64,000 nucleotides of DNA from Pokkaliibacter sp. MBI-7 (GCF_029846635.1 NZ_JARVTG010000002.1:496001-560000); one strand, 5' to 3'; numbered from the stretch's first letter, positions 52,757 to 62,227 are shown. Made by a program: numbers and translations. The notes: generated by a model not told the origin, from the sequence alone.

Positions 52757-53833
52757 ATGAGCGGACTGGTGCTTAATCAGGTCACTAAGCGTTATGGCAG
52801 CATGAGCGCGGTTGCCGACGTCAATCTGCAGCTGCCTGAAGGCAAGATGGTGTGCTTTCTCGGGCCGTCGGGCTGTGGCAAAACCACCTTGCTGCGCATG
52901 ATTGCCGGGCTGGAAAGCGTCAGTGCCGGACAGATCGTGCTGGACGGTCAGGATGTCTGCAACGTCCCGGCCTATCAACGCAACTTCGGCATGGTATTTC
53001 AGTCACTGGCGCTGTTTCCCCATATGACCGTGGGGCAGAACATCGCCTACCCATTGCGCCTGCGTAAGGTCAGCAAAGACCAGCAACAACAGCGGGTTAG
53101 TGAGCTGCTGAAGCTGATCCAGCTGGAGGAAATGCGTGACCGTCCGGTAGCGCGATTGTCAGGCGGCCAGCGTCAGCGTGTGGCCATCGCCCGTGCCATT
53201 GCGTCTCACCCCAAGTTACTGCTGCTGGACGAACCGCTGTCTGCACTGGATGCCAAGCTGCGCGAGTCGATGCAGGTGGAGATCAGGCAGTTGCAGCAGA
53301 AGCTGAACATTACCACCATCATGGTGACCCACGATCAGCGTGAAGCCATGACCATGGCGGATCTGGTGGTGGTACTGGGCGAGCAGCGCGTGCAACAGGT
53401 GGGCAGTCCGCTGGAAATTTACCGGCGTCCTGCCAATGCCTTCGTCGCGGACTTTATCGGCAGTGGCAATCTGTTCCCGGCTACCCTGCGTGAGCCGGGG
53501 CTGGCAGAGCTGCCTGATGGCTCTGTCATCGCCGTGATGAAGGATGAGCGGGCAGATCAGCGGCCGGCCTCAGGTGATGAGCGGCGTAAGGGCGATGCCG
53601 TGCAGTTGCTGGTACGGCCGGAGGATATACGTCTGGAGGCCGTGACCGGTAGCCATGCTCTGCAGGGTATCGTCACCTTTGTCCGGGATGTGGGCGCAAC
53701 CATTGAAACCAGCGTGGCCTGTGCTGGCATCAACCTGACGGCGCTGAGTCTTCCCGGCCATGGCCTGTGTTGCAACGTGGGTGATGTGGTTTCTGTTACG
53801 CTGCCGCCGGATGCCTGCAGGGTTCTGTATTGA
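52757..53833 (+). CDS. ABC transporter ATP-binding protein, PotA type
   Basis: 358-aa ATPase that drives the transporter. Walker A GPSGCGKTT, Q-loop MVFQSLALFPHMTV, signature LSGGQRQRVAIARA, Walker B LLLLDEPLSALD and the switch His in VTHDQREAMT are all present; a TOBE-like regulatory domain fills the C-terminus. ATG 52757 has AGGGG upstream and gives the standard N-terminus; a TTG at 52736 overlapping the permease stop is less likely. The gene order binding protein, permease, permease, ATPase is usual for this class. Confidence 0.92.
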   Translation: MSGLVLNQVTKRYGSMSAVADVNLQLPEGKMVCFLGPSGCGKTTLLRMIAGLESVSAGQIVLDGQDVCNVPAYQRNFGMVFQSLALFPHMTVGQNIAYPLRLRKVSKDQQQQRVSELLKLIQLEEMRDRPVARLSGGQRQRVAIARAIASHPKLLLLDEPLSALDAKLRESMQVEIRQLQQKLNITTIMVTHDQREAMTMADLVVVLGEQRVQQVGSPLEIYRRPANAFVADFIGSGNLFPATLREPGLAELPDGSVIAVMKDERADQRPASGDERRKGDAVQLLVRPEDIRLEAVTGSHALQGIVTFVRDVGATIETSVACAGINLTALSLPGHGLCCNVGDVVSVTLPPDACRVLY

Positions 53834-53869
53834 CTGATTCGATAGCTGATTGATGAGATAGGCTGAACC

Positions 53870-54676
53870 ATGAACAACATAAAAATAGCGGCAGTACAGA
53901 TGAACAGTGGTGCTGATGTGGCGGCCAATCTGGCACTGGCACGACACTGGGTCACGGAGGCCGCTGCGGCGGGCGCCTCACTGGTGGTAGTGCCTGAATA
54001 CTTTTACCTGATGGGGGAGCAGGAGACCCAGCGTGTAGCGCTGGCTGAACCATGGCAGGCAGGGCCTATACAGGCCTTCCTTTCCGGGCTGGCCAGAGAG
54101 CTGGGCATCTGGTTGCTGGCGGGCAGCATTCCGCTGGCGTCGGATGATCCCGAGCGGGTGTACAACAGCAGCGCGCTCTATGACAACAACGGTGAATGCG
54201 TTGGTCGCTATGACAAGATCCACCTGTTCGGCTTCGATAACGGCGTGGAGTCCTACCGCGAAGCGGATGTGTTCAAGGCCGGACAGCAGATAGCGACCTT
54301 TGCCACACCTGCCGGGCGTCTGCGCAGTTCTATCTGCTATGACGTGCGTTTCCCCGAGCTGTACCGGCATGCGCCGGGTTTTGATCTGCTGGCGGTACCT
54401 GCTGCCTTTACGGCAACCACCGGAGAGGCGCACTGGGAGGTGCTGTTGCGAGCGCGGGCCATTGAAAACCAGTGCTATGTGATCGCGGCGGCGCAAACCA
54501 GTGTGCATCCCAGCGGCAAACGTACCTTTGGCCACAGCATGATCATCGACCCCTGGGGCAAGGTACTGGCACTGCTGGCGGAAGGTAACGGCTATGTAAT
54601 GGCGGAGATGGATGCGGATTATCTGAGCAAGGTGCGTCTGAATCTGCCTGCACTGGCACACCGGGTGGTGGGCTAG
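53870..54676 (+). CDS. Carbon-nitrogen hydrolase, Nit1/deaminated glutathione amidase-like
   Basis: 268-aa nitrilase-superfamily amidase. The Glu-Lys-Cys triad is visible: VPEYFYL, YDKIHLFGFD and SSICYDVRFPELYR. The last block and RARAIENQCYVIAAAQTS match the Nit1/YbeM branch, which hydrolyses deaminated glutathione or omega-amide metabolites. It lies 36 bp after the transporter ATPase gene, so an amide formed in polyamine or amino-acid breakdown is also possible. A long palindromic element follows. Confidence 0.88.
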   Translation: MNNIKIAAVQMNSGADVAANLALARHWVTEAAAAGASLVVVPEYFYLMGEQETQRVALAEPWQAGPIQAFLSGLARELGIWLLAGSIPLASDDPERVYNSSALYDNNGECVGRYDKIHLFGFDNGVESYREADVFKAGQQIATFATPAGRLRSSICYDVRFPELYRHAPGFDLLAVPAAFTATTGEAHWEVLLRARAIENQCYVIAAAQTSVHPSGKRTFGHSMIIDPWGKVLALLAEGNGYVMAEMDADYLSKVRLNLPALAHRVVG

Positions 54677-54743
54677 GGGCGAGCGCTGGACGTTGTTCTC
54701 GTTCCTGTGCATCGACAACACGGCGTTGAATAGACCTTCGCCA

Positions 54744-54900
54744 TGCTCTTTAGCAGGCTGTTGAAAATCTATCTGCGTTGCCGAATACCGCGTCAAAAAC
54801 AGGCTCAAAATGCTCATTTAGTCCACTAAACTGTGCTTTTTCGCCTGTTTTTTCCTTGTCTCGGCTGCCTCGATAACGTTTTCAACAGCCTGTTAGAGCA
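54744..54900. repeat. Approximately 157-bp imperfect palindromic element
   Basis: The ends carry inverted copies of CAGGCTGTTGAAAA, each preceded by TGCTCT, and the element folds back around a centre at about 54823 (TTTAGT-CC-ACTAAA). Inner segments also pair (AAAAACAGGC with GCCTGTTTTT). It lies between the convergent amidase and aldehyde dehydrogenase genes. It looks like a MITE or dispersed palindromic repeat; as RNA it would form a long hairpin from either side. Confidence 0.8.
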
Positions 54901-54920
54901 GCAGTTACAGGTTCCTGAAG

Positions 54921-54947
54921 AAAAATGCCCCATCGCAGGATGGGGCA
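54921..54947 (-). terminator. Rho-independent terminator of the aldehyde dehydrogenase gene
   Basis: TGCCCCATC (54926-54934) pairs perfectly with GATGGGGCA (54939-54947) around a GCAG loop. Read leftward, the stem is followed by five T. It lies 42 bp after the stop of the minus-strand gene. Confidence 0.88.
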
Positions 54948-54988
54948 AACAGGGTGATCTGACGTGCTAACCCGAGACAGGGATGTTG

Positions 54989-56422
54989 TTAGCTATTGGG
55001 CACCTGGCGGGTAATCAGCATGCGAATCTCCGTCATGTCCTCAATGGCGAAGCGGATGCCTTCACGCCCGAGACCGCTGTCCTTGACGCCGCCGTAAGGC
55101 ATGTGGTCAACACGCCATGAGGGCACGTCGCCGATGACCACCCCACCGACTTCCAGCTCATCCCACGCCTGTTGTGCCTTGTAGAGGTCGCGGGTGAAAA
55201 TGCCCGCCTGCAGACCAAAGTCACTGTCATTCACTTCGGCCAGTGCCTGTTCGAAATCATCAAAGGACGACAGGATAGCCACCGGGCCGAAGGCTTCCTG
55301 CCGGTAGAGGTTGCTGTCTTTGCTGACATTCTCCAGCAGCGTGGCCTGTAACATCGCCCCCTGACGGTCACCTCCTGCCAGCACCTGTGCACCTCCTTCA
55401 ACCGCCTCGTTGATCCAGGTATGCAGGCGGATGGCTTCCTTCTCGGAAATCATCGGGCCGATAAATGTCTGCTCCAGACGTGGGTCGCCCATGGGCAGGG
55501 CTTTGACCGCGGTCGTGAGTTTGTCCCTGACCTCGGCATAAAGGGAAGAGTGCACAATGATGCGCTGCACGCTGATACAGCTCTGGCCCGACTGGTAGTA
55601 CGCACCAAAGACGATACGGGCGACGGCATCATCGACCTGAGTCCCTTCATCCACCACGCAGGCGGCGTTGCCCCCCAGCTCAAGCACTACCTTTTTCTTG
55701 CCTGCCCTGGCCTTCAGCGCCCAGCCCACATCGGGTGAGCCGGTAAAGCTCAGCAGCTTGAGGCGGTCATCGGTGGTGAACAGGTCGGCACCATCACGGT
55801 GGCAGGGCAGTACCGAGAAGGCGCCCTCAGGCAGATCAGTTTCGGCCAGCACTTCTCCGATAATCAGCGCGCCGACAGGTGTCAGGCTGGCAGGCTTGAG
55901 GATGAACGGACAGCCTGCGGCGATGGCCGGGGCGACTTTATGTGCGGCCAGATTCAGCGGGAAGTTGAACGGTGAGATAAACGAGCAGGGGCCAATGGGC
56001 ACGCGGCGGGTCATGCCACGATAGCCTTGCGCCCGTGGGGAAATATCCAGCGGCATGACTTCGCCATAGATCCGTACAGCCTCTTCAGCGGCAATACGGA
56101 AGGTATCAATCAGCCGGGTGACTTCGCCACGGGCATCCTTGATAGGCTTGCCGGCTTCCAGACACAGCGCCTGAGCCAGCTCTTCAAAACGTTCCTGAAA
56201 GCGTTTGATGCAGTGGTTGAGAATGTCCTGCCGCTTGTAGCTGGGCAGTTTGGCCATGGCAGGGGCTGCTTTGACTGCGGCGGCGATGGCACGGTCAATC
56301 GCTGCCACATCGGCCATGGCCACACGGGTAACCACGTCACCGCTGAATTTGTCGGTGACGGCAAGGTCGGTATTGGGCTGCTCGGCACGATTGGCCAGGT
56401 AGTAAGGATAGGTAGTCTGCAC
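54989..56422 (-). CDS. NAD(P)-dependent aldehyde dehydrogenase
   Basis: 477-aa member of the ALDH superfamily. The catalytic Cys is in QSGQSCISVQR and the general-base Glu in VLELGGNAACVV; FISPFNFPLNLAAHK, SFTGSPDVGW and EAFGPVAIL are the standard blocks. Overall it resembles the non-phosphorylating / sulfolactaldehyde-type branch, so the aldehyde cannot be named. It stands alone with its own terminator and a 267-bp gap upstream. A role in oxidising amino-aldehydes from the nearby polyamine-type uptake is only a guess from position. Confidence 0.88.
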   Translation of the reverse strand: MQTTYPYYLANRAEQPNTDLAVTDKFSGDVVTRVAMADVAAIDRAIAAAVKAAPAMAKLPSYKRQDILNHCIKRFQERFEELAQALCLEAGKPIKDARGEVTRLIDTFRIAAEEAVRIYGEVMPLDISPRAQGYRGMTRRVPIGPCSFISPFNFPLNLAAHKVAPAIAAGCPFILKPASLTPVGALIIGEVLAETDLPEGAFSVLPCHRDGADLFTTDDRLKLLSFTGSPDVGWALKARAGKKKVVLELGGNAACVVDEGTQVDDAVARIVFGAYYQSGQSCISVQRIIVHSSLYAEVRDKLTTAVKALPMGDPRLEQTFIGPMISEKEAIRLHTWINEAVEGGAQVLAGGDRQGAMLQATLLENVSKDSNLYRQEAFGPVAILSSFDDFEQALAEVNDSDFGLQAGIFTRDLYKAQQAWDELEVGGVVIGDVPSWRVDHMPYGGVKDSGLGREGIRFAIEDMTEIRMLITRQVPNS

Positions 56423-56601
56423 AGGAAGACGCTCCGGTTATTTTTCGTGTGGCGGTCTTTGGTGGTTGTAATTAATAAGTTAATTAAAAATATTTAAGAT
56501 GTTATCTAGTGTCAACCGGGACGAGAATCATTCTTGCGAGACAGGGTTACGAGACAAGGGGGAGGGAGATGATTGGAAGACGCTCAGAACAGCGAGGCAA
56601 T

Positions 56602-56639
56602 CCCAGAAAAACAAACGGCCCATCGGAAGATGAGCCGTT
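56602..56639 (-). terminator. Rho-independent terminator after slyD
   Basis: AACGGCCCATC (56614-56624) pairs with GATGAGCCGTT (56629-56639) with one wobble and a GGAA loop. On the minus strand a T-rich tail follows (TTTGTTTTT). It lies about 50 bp after the slyD stop. Confidence 0.83.
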
Positions 56640-56689
56640 GCCGATATCGATACTGCGCCTGAGATGTGCTCAAGGCACAGTACGATCAC

Positions 56690-57175
56690 TCAATGGTGGT
56701 GATGACCACCTACACCGTGCGCATGGCCATGAGCCACTTCTTCGCTGGTGGCTTCACGGACATCGACCACTTCCAGATCGAAAGTCAGAGTACGGCCAGC
56801 CAGGGGGTGGTTGAGATCAACAGTGATCATGAACTTGCCGGGCTTGACGACCGTCACCTGACGCTGACCCTGTTCGGTATTGACCACCGCAACCATACCG
56901 GGCTTCCACACCTTGGCACCCTGCAGATGCTTCGCAGGAATACGCTGAATCGCCTCTTCCTTGCGCTCGCCGTAGGCATCAGCGGCTTCCAGCGTCACGC
57001 TGAAGCTTTCGCCCTTGGTCTTGCCAGTCAGGGCTTTTTCAACGCCTGACAGCATGTTGCTGTGGCCGTGCAGGTAAGCCATGGGGTCATGGCCAGAGTT
57101 GCTTTCCAGAACGTTGCCTTCCTGGTCTTTCAGGGTGTAGTTGAACTGTACAACGGTGTTATCAGAAATCTGCAT
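56690..57175 (-). CDS. slyD: FKBP-type peptidyl-prolyl isomerase SlyD
   Basis: 161-aa cytoplasmic prolyl isomerase and chaperone. FNYTLKDQEGNVLESN, the HGHSNMLSGVEKALTGKTKG flap and NHPLAGRTLTFDLEVVDVRE are characteristic; the inserted chaperone (IF) domain lies between about 70 and 125. The C-terminus is His-rich (HGHAHGVGGHHHH), a short version of the nickel-binding tail known from E. coli SlyD. ATG 57175 follows GAGGCAAAAC and gives the family N-terminus; the frame is open to 57223. Confidence 0.93.
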   Translation of the reverse strand: MQISDNTVVQFNYTLKDQEGNVLESNSGHDPMAYLHGHSNMLSGVEKALTGKTKGESFSVTLEAADAYGERKEEAIQRIPAKHLQGAKVWKPGMVAVVNTEQGQRQVTVVKPGKFMITVDLNHPLAGRTLTFDLEVVDVREATSEEVAHGHAHGVGGHHHH

Positions 57176-57265
57176 GTTTTGCCTCTTCATGCGGGTATCG
57201 CGCGAGTCGCGCCATAATAGCAAAACCTGCTTTTGCGGCTAGCAGTAATTCTGCTGGCTGTTTGC

Positions 57266-58180
57266 TCAATGAACGTCAGTTTGGTTGCCCAGCAACGCAG
57301 CCTTACTGGCTATCACAAAATCACGGAAGGGTAGCGGTTGTCTGCCGGTCAGGGTAGTGAAGTCATGGCTGATGTCGGCCACGCCGCCCAGACGGGTGTT
57401 GGTATCGAAGGAGACCAGTACCGGGATCAGAAAGCCGGGCAGGCCAGCGGCTTGCAGGCCTTCTGCCAGAGCCGCATCGGGGATGTCGATCACCTGCAGG
57501 GGCTTACCCGTCACCTCGCTGATGATGGCAGCCATCTCCGCCGTGGTATGGGCTTCGGCCCCGGTCAGGGTATAGGTGGTGTTGCTGAAGTCATCATTTG
57601 CCAGTGCTGTGGCGGCAGCAAGGGCACAGTCTGCACGGCTGATATTCGCGATCTTGCCGTCCGCAGCGGCGCTGTACCACTGGCCTGTCTGCAGCGCGTG
57701 GGGCACTGACATCAGCAGGTTTTCCATGTACCAGCAGTTACGCAGCACCGTCCAGCTCAGGTTACTGGTAGCCAGCGCCTGTTCGGTGCCGTAGTGGTCA
57801 CCGGCGAAGGTGATGGCTGATCCTGGCTCTGGTTTGGGCATGGAGGTATACACCACATGGCTGACACCCGCTGCTTCGGCTGCAGCGACTGCATTCCTGT
57901 GCTGTTGCAGGCGAACACCCGGACGATCAATGGCGTCGGTGCTGATCAGCAGCAGACGTCTGGCACCACTGAACGCGACTTGCAGAGAGGCCGGGTCGTT
58001 AAAATCAGCGGCGCGCGTCACGACGCCCAGCGCAGCGAGATCGGTGAGTGACTCCACCGAGCGACTGGTGGCAATAATCTGTGCAGCGGGCACCTGCAGA
58101 TCATCAAGCAGTGCCTTGATAACCAGACGGCCAAGTTGACCGTTGGCGCCGGTGACCAGAATGGGGAAGTTATCAGCCAT
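57266..58180 (-). CDS. NmrA-family NAD(P)H:quinone oxidoreductase, QorB/YtfG-like
   Basis: 304-aa NmrA-type Rossmann protein. The cofactor motif is VTGANGQLGRLV; YTSMPKPEPGSAITFAGDHY, WTVLRNCWYMENLL and TYTLTGAEAHTTAEMAAI are typical of the type 2 quinone oxidoreductase branch (QorB, E. coli YtfG). It is divergently transcribed from an HxlR regulator gene, exactly as ytfG and ytfH are in E. coli. ATG 58180 has GGAG eight bases upstream; GTG 58183 is an alternative. A candidate operator lies 26 bp upstream. Confidence 0.87.
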   Translation of the reverse strand: MADNFPILVTGANGQLGRLVIKALLDDLQVPAAQIIATSRSVESLTDLAALGVVTRAADFNDPASLQVAFSGARRLLLISTDAIDRPGVRLQQHRNAVAAAEAAGVSHVVYTSMPKPEPGSAITFAGDHYGTEQALATSNLSWTVLRNCWYMENLLMSVPHALQTGQWYSAAADGKIANISRADCALAAATALANDDFSNTTYTLTGAEAHTTAEMAAIISEVTGKPLQVIDIPDAALAEGLQAAGLPGFLIPVLVSFDTNTRLGGVADISHDFTTLTGRQPLPFRDFVIASKAALLGNQTDVH

Positions 58181-58205
58181 CACTATGACTCCATTTAGTT
58201 AGAAG

Positions 58206-58220
58206 GTTACTAATAGGAAC
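58206..58220. promoter_or_regulatory. Candidate HxlR operator 1
   Basis: GTTACTAATAGGAAC is a dyad of the form GTT.CTA.TAG.AAC, perfect at 12 of the 14 paired positions. It is 26 bp upstream of the qorB-like start, where bound repressor would block RNA polymerase. A related sequence is at 58451-58465. Confidence 0.62.
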
Positions 58221-58276
58221 TGATGTCTGCCATTTAACGCGCTGTTTCAGGTATCAACAAGAAGGGAGAAATAAGT

Positions 58277-58304
58277 CACCTGGTTACTGACCGGTAACCA
58301 GGTG
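58277..58304. repeat. Perfect 11-bp inverted repeat in the divergent region
   Basis: CACCTGGTTAC (58277-58287) and GTAACCAGGTG (58294-58304) pair exactly around TGACCG, midway between the two divergent genes. No T-run follows. It contains GTTAC/GTAAC half-sites like those in the operator candidates and could be another binding site. Confidence 0.6.
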
Positions 58305-58450
58305 TGCTGAAGCAGTGATGCAGATAAGCCGCCTTGTTGGCGCATAAGCGGGTCCGCGTTGTGTCTGCTGGCGGATATAAAACAGGCTGCTGAACCTGAC
58401 TCGGGAGCCTGAGGCTAATGGTTGGAGACTGTCAGCAAAATCATTAGTAA

Positions 58451-58465
58451 GTTACTATTCGGAAC
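58451..58465. promoter_or_regulatory. Candidate HxlR operator 2
   Basis: GTTACTATTCGGAAC matches operator 1 at 11 of 15 positions and is flanked by similar bases (an A/G before and CTGAT after). It is about 115 bp upstream of the HxlR gene, suitable for autoregulation. Confidence 0.55.
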
Positions 58466-58580
58466 CTGATTGTGACCGACAGCCATTATGTCGCTTTACT
58501 GATAGCGGCGGTCGGTATCAACGCACTGTGATCTGACTGTGCTATTACCATGATGAATTGAATAAGGGAGGCGTGGAGCC

Positions 58581-58964
58581 ATGAGCTTACACAGACCCAA
58601 AGGCGAAATGGCCGAAAAGTGCCCCATTCGTGATGTCCTTGACCGGCTGGGAGACCGCTGGACGGTGCTGATCATTTATGAGCTGGAGAACGGCACGCTG
58701 CGTTTCAGCGAATTGCGCAAGCAGATCGGTGACATCTCTCAGCGCATGCTGGCACAAACCCTGCGGACGCTGGAGCAGGATGGGCTGGTCAACCGCACGG
58801 TGTACCCTACGGTGCCGCCACGAGTGGAATACAGCCTGACTGAACTGGGCATTTCACTGCTTGCTCCGCTGAATCAGATGATTGCCTGGGCCGCCGATAA
58901 TCACGAACAGGTCAGGGCTGCGCGGGCAGCCTATGTGCCACCGCCCCAGCAGGTGGCATTGTAA
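58581..58964 (+). CDS. HxlR-family regulator, YtfH/QorR-like
   Basis: 127-aa winged-helix regulator. KCPIRDVLDRLGDRWTVLII then ELENGTLRFSELRKQIGDIS, ISQRMLAQTLRTLEQDGLV and PPRVEYSLTELG are the HxlR blocks. The protein has a single Cys, near residue 14 in EKCPIRDV, at the place where QorR and HypR sense oxidants or electrophiles. It most likely represses the divergent quinone oxidoreductase gene and its own gene. GGGAGGCGTGGAG precedes ATG 58581. The next gene begins 22 bp later. Confidence 0.88.
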   Translation: MSLHRPKGEMAEKCPIRDVLDRLGDRWTVLIIYELENGTLRFSELRKQIGDISQRMLAQTLRTLEQDGLVNRTVYPTVPPRVEYSLTELGISLLAPLNQMIAWAADNHEQVRAARAAYVPPPQQVAL

Positions 58965-58985
58965 TCCACCCATCAGGAAATCATT

Positions 58986-60023
58986 GTGACGGCCAAACCC
59001 CATTGCAGTGTGCAGCTTTCCAATCGTGTCTACATGCCCAAACAGGCCGAACCCAGCGCGCCGGCGATGCCGGTGGCCATCATCCTGCTGGAAAACTTTT
59101 CCATGATGGCCTTTTCCGCCGCGCTGGATGCGCTGGTCACAGCGAATCTGGTCAGCAGCCGGCCGCTGTACAACGTGCGTACCTTTGGCCGGCAGAGCAA
59201 GCTGGTGCGCAGCGATCTGGGGATTGATATTGCTGTCGATGAGCAGCTGGAGGGGCTGGAGCCCACGATGTATCGGGCCATTATTGTTTGCGGTGGCTAC
59301 CGTGTCAGTCTGGCAGCGGATGCTGTGCTGAAGAAAAAACTGCAGGCCGCTGCACGCAATAAGCCGGTATTCGGCGGCATCTGGAACGGTGCCTATCATC
59401 TGATCAATGCCGGTGTACTCGGCAACCAGCGCTTTACCCTGCATCCGGACAACCGGGAAAGCCTCAAAGAACGCTTTCCCAGTGCCAATGTGGTACGCGC
59501 GCCCTACGTGATTGATGAAAATGTGATGAGTTGTGCCGGGCCGCACAGTGCGCTGCCGATGATGCTGCAGTTCATCCGTCGGGAGCATGGCCGCGAATGC
59601 GTGCAGGCGGTGGAAGATGTGCTCAACCGGGACCGGCTGGACGAAGAGCAGGACATGTTTATCGCATCAGTAACCTCCCGCCCCGGCTTGCCACCGTCGT
59701 TGAAAACGGTGCTGGAAATCATGGAAAACAACATTGAAGATCCGGTCAGTCTTGATGAGCTGGTCGGTTATGCCAGCGTGTCACGACGGGTGCTGGAACG
59801 GGCGTTCATGAAGCATCTGGGTACCTCTCCCAGCCGCTTTTATCAGGAACTGCGGCTGACCAAGGCCAGACAGCTGGTGATGCAGTCCGATGAGGAAATG
59901 GCCAATATCGCCGTTGCCTGTGGCTTTTCCAGCCTGTCGCATTTCCGCCATTGCTACCGGGCCTATTTCGGTGTCCCTCCCGGTCAGGCACGTAAAGAGC
60001 GCAACCTGATCTACACCTCATAG
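58986..60023 (+). CDS. GlxA-type AraC-family regulator
   Basis: 345-aa regulator with an N-terminal DJ-1/PfpI-like domain (about 28-195; VAIILLENFSMMAFSAALDAL, VCGGYR, GIWNGAYHLINAG) and a C-terminal AraC HTH pair (about 240-335; YASVSRRVLERAFMKHLGTS then FYQELRLTKARQLV, FSSLSHFRHCYRAYFGVPP). This architecture is that of GbdR, CdhR and ArgR in Pseudomonas, which sense betaine, carnitine or arginine. The WNGAYHL segment replaces the Cys nucleophile of DJ-1 enzymes, so it binds rather than cleaves. GTG start at 58986 with AGGAAA upstream. Confidence 0.88.
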   Translation: MTAKPHCSVQLSNRVYMPKQAEPSAPAMPVAIILLENFSMMAFSAALDALVTANLVSSRPLYNVRTFGRQSKLVRSDLGIDIAVDEQLEGLEPTMYRAIIVCGGYRVSLAADAVLKKKLQAAARNKPVFGGIWNGAYHLINAGVLGNQRFTLHPDNRESLKERFPSANVVRAPYVIDENVMSCAGPHSALPMMLQFIRREHGRECVQAVEDVLNRDRLDEEQDMFIASVTSRPGLPPSLKTVLEIMENNIEDPVSLDELVGYASVSRRVLERAFMKHLGTSPSRFYQELRLTKARQLVMQSDEEMANIAVACGFSSLSHFRHCYRAYFGVPPGQARKERNLIYTS

Positions 60024-60147
60024 GCGCTGCCCAATCAAGGTCACAGCAAGGAAATTGACCTGCAAACGCTACAAAGAGCGGGAATTCGTCGGCATCATCC
60101 CCAATAAAGTGCTATCACCACATGAATGGATACCGAGGTGAAGCACA

Positions 60148-62124
60148 ATGCATGACGCTCCCGCTGGTCATACAGGACCAGAGACCCAACCCCAGCCGAC
60201 CGTTAATCATCCCGCGACGGTGGTCGCGCCACCTGCCCGAGCCCACATTCATCCGGGGCACCCGCACCGCAGCTCTGCCAACCGCCCCAGCCTGATACTG
60301 GCGGCGCTGGGGATTGTCTATGGTGACATCGGCACCAGCCCGCTTTATACCCTGCGCGAATGTTTTGGTGAGCACCTTGGGTTACAGCCGACAGAGGCCA
60401 ATGTGCTGGGCGTGCTGTCGCTGATTATCTGGGGGCTGCTGCTGGTGGTTTCGCTGAAGTATCTGCTGTTTGTGCTGCGTGCCGATAACCGCGGAGAAGG
60501 GGGGATTCTCACCCTGCAAACCCTGATTCGACGGGTGCTTGGCAGCAAGGGGCTGTGGCTGGCCATGCTGGGACTGATGGGGGGAGGCTTCTTCTACGGT
60601 GAGGTAGTGATCACGCCCGCCATCTCGGTACTGTCAGCCATCGAAGGGCTGGAGATCGCCACACCGGCCTTCAAACCCTATGTGCTGCCCCTGTCGTTAG
60701 TGGTGCTGATTGCCCTGTTTGCCATTCAGCACAAGGGTACGGCCAGAGTGGGCAAGCTGTTCGGCCCGGTGATGTTGCTGTGGTTTGCAACCCTGGGCGT
60801 GCTGGGGCTGCTGGCCATTATCGGCAATCCCGAAGTGCTGAAAGCCTTCAACCCATACTGGGCTGTTAACTTTATGCTGACACATAAGCTGGTGGGCTTT
60901 CTGGCTCTGGGTTCGGTGGTACTGGCGCTGACCGGAGCGGAGGCGCTTTATGCCGACATGGGCCACTTCGGTCGTCAGCCCATCCGGCTGGCCTGGTTTG
61001 GTTATGTGCTGCCCGCGCTGATTCTCAATTATCTGGGGCAGGGGGCGCTGATCCTCAGTGATCCGGCCACCCGTGCCAATCCCTTCTATCATCTGGCGCC
61101 TGACTGGGCATTACTGCCGCTGGTCGGGCTGGCCACCCTGGCGACGGTGATTGCCTCGCAGGCAGTGATTTCCGGCGTATTCTCCCTGACCCGTCAGGCG
61201 ATTCAGATGGGCTATCTGCCACGGATGGAGATTCAGTACACCTCCGACCGGGAAATGGGGCAGATCTACATTCCGCTGATGAACTGGGGGTTATTGCTGG
61301 CGGTGATACTGGTGGTCAATTTCTTCGGCTCCTCCAGCGCGCTGGCCGGTGCCTACGGGATTGCCGTCACCGGTACCATGGTGATTACCACTCTGCTCAC
61401 CTGCACGCTGGCGTATCGCAGCTGGAACTGGCGGTTATGGCTGGTGATGCCACTGTGTCTGGCCTTGCTGTGTATAGACGTGCCGCTGTTCAGTGCCAAT
61501 CTGGTGAAAATTTTTGCCGGAGGCTGGCTGCCACTGCTGATCGGCGTCATGGTTTTTATCCTGATGACGACCTGGCAGCGGGGCAGAGCGCTGCTGCATC
61601 AGCATCTGACCAGGGTCGCCATTCCGCTGGAGCGGCTGGTGGATAATCTGGAAACCTACCCGCCTGCGCGGGTGCCCGGCACGGCGATCTTTATGTCGCC
61701 GTCTGTTACCGGCGTGCCTCATGCACTGATGCATAACTTAAAGCACAACCGGGTGCTGCATGAGCGGGTGTTCTTTCTGACCATCCAGAATGAAGACCTG
61801 CCCTACATCGAGGATGGCCGCAAGATCAGGATCGAACAGCTATCGCCCACCTTCTGGCGTATTCAGGCCTTCTACGGCTTTCGGGAAATCCCCGATGTGC
61901 AGGAGATTCTGGATTTGTGTGAGGACCACGACATTCATTTTGACCTGCTGCAAACCTCCTTCTTCCTGTCACGTGAAACCCTGATCCAGACGGCAGTGCC
62001 GGGCATGGCGGCATGGCGTGAGCACCTGTTTATCTGGATGAACCGCAATGCCAACCGTGCCACCGACTTCTTCCGCATCCCGGCCAACAGGGTAGTGGAG
62101 ATGGGGGCGCAGATTGAGTTCTGA
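60148..62124 (+). CDS. kup: Low-affinity potassium transporter Kup
   Basis: 658-aa K+/H+ symporter of the KUP/HAK/KT family in the inner membrane. [47 protein letters not shown] and [12 protein letters not shown] are the family signatures, over about twelve membrane segments, with a cytoplasmic C-terminus. The first about 46 residues are an added His/Pro-rich stretch before the conserved part. GAGGTG lies upstream of ATG 60148. Confidence 0.94.
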   Translation: MHDAPAGHTGPETQPQPTVNHPATVVAPPARAHIHPGHPHRSSANRPSLILAALGIVYGDIGTSPLYTLRECFGEHLGLQPTEANVLGVLSLIIWGLLLVVSLKYLLFVLRADNRGEGGILTLQTLIRRVLGSKGLWLAMLGLMGGGFFYGEVVITPAISVLSAIEGLEIATPAFKPYVLPLSLVVLIALFAIQHKGTARVGKLFGPVMLLWFATLGVLGLLAIIGNPEVLKAFNPYWAVNFMLTHKLVGFLALGSVVLALTGAEALYADMGHFGRQPIRLAWFGYVLPALILNYLGQGALILSDPATRANPFYHLAPDWALLPLVGLATLATVIASQAVISGVFSLTRQAIQMGYLPRMEIQYTSDREMGQIYIPLMNWGLLLAVILVVNFFGSSSALAGAYGIAVTGTMVITTLLTCTLAYRSWNWRLWLVMPLCLALLCIDVPLFSANLVKIFAGGWLPLLIGVMVFILMTTWQRGRALLHQHLTRVAIPLERLVDNLETYPPARVPGTAIFMSPSVTGVPHALMHNLKHNRVLHERVFFLTIQNEDLPYIEDGRKIRIEQLSPTFWRIQAFYGFREIPDVQEILDLCEDHDIHFDLLQTSFFLSRETLIQTAVPGMAAWREHLFIWMNRNANRATDFFRIPANRVVEMGAQIEF

Positions 62125-62227
62125 CATGTTGCTGTGGTCATTAAATGATCAGAAGGTTGTCATCATTACTGACTAAGGTGAAAGGCGGGCACGCAGCTCG
62201 TCGTTCAGGCTCGAGCAAAAGGAGAGA

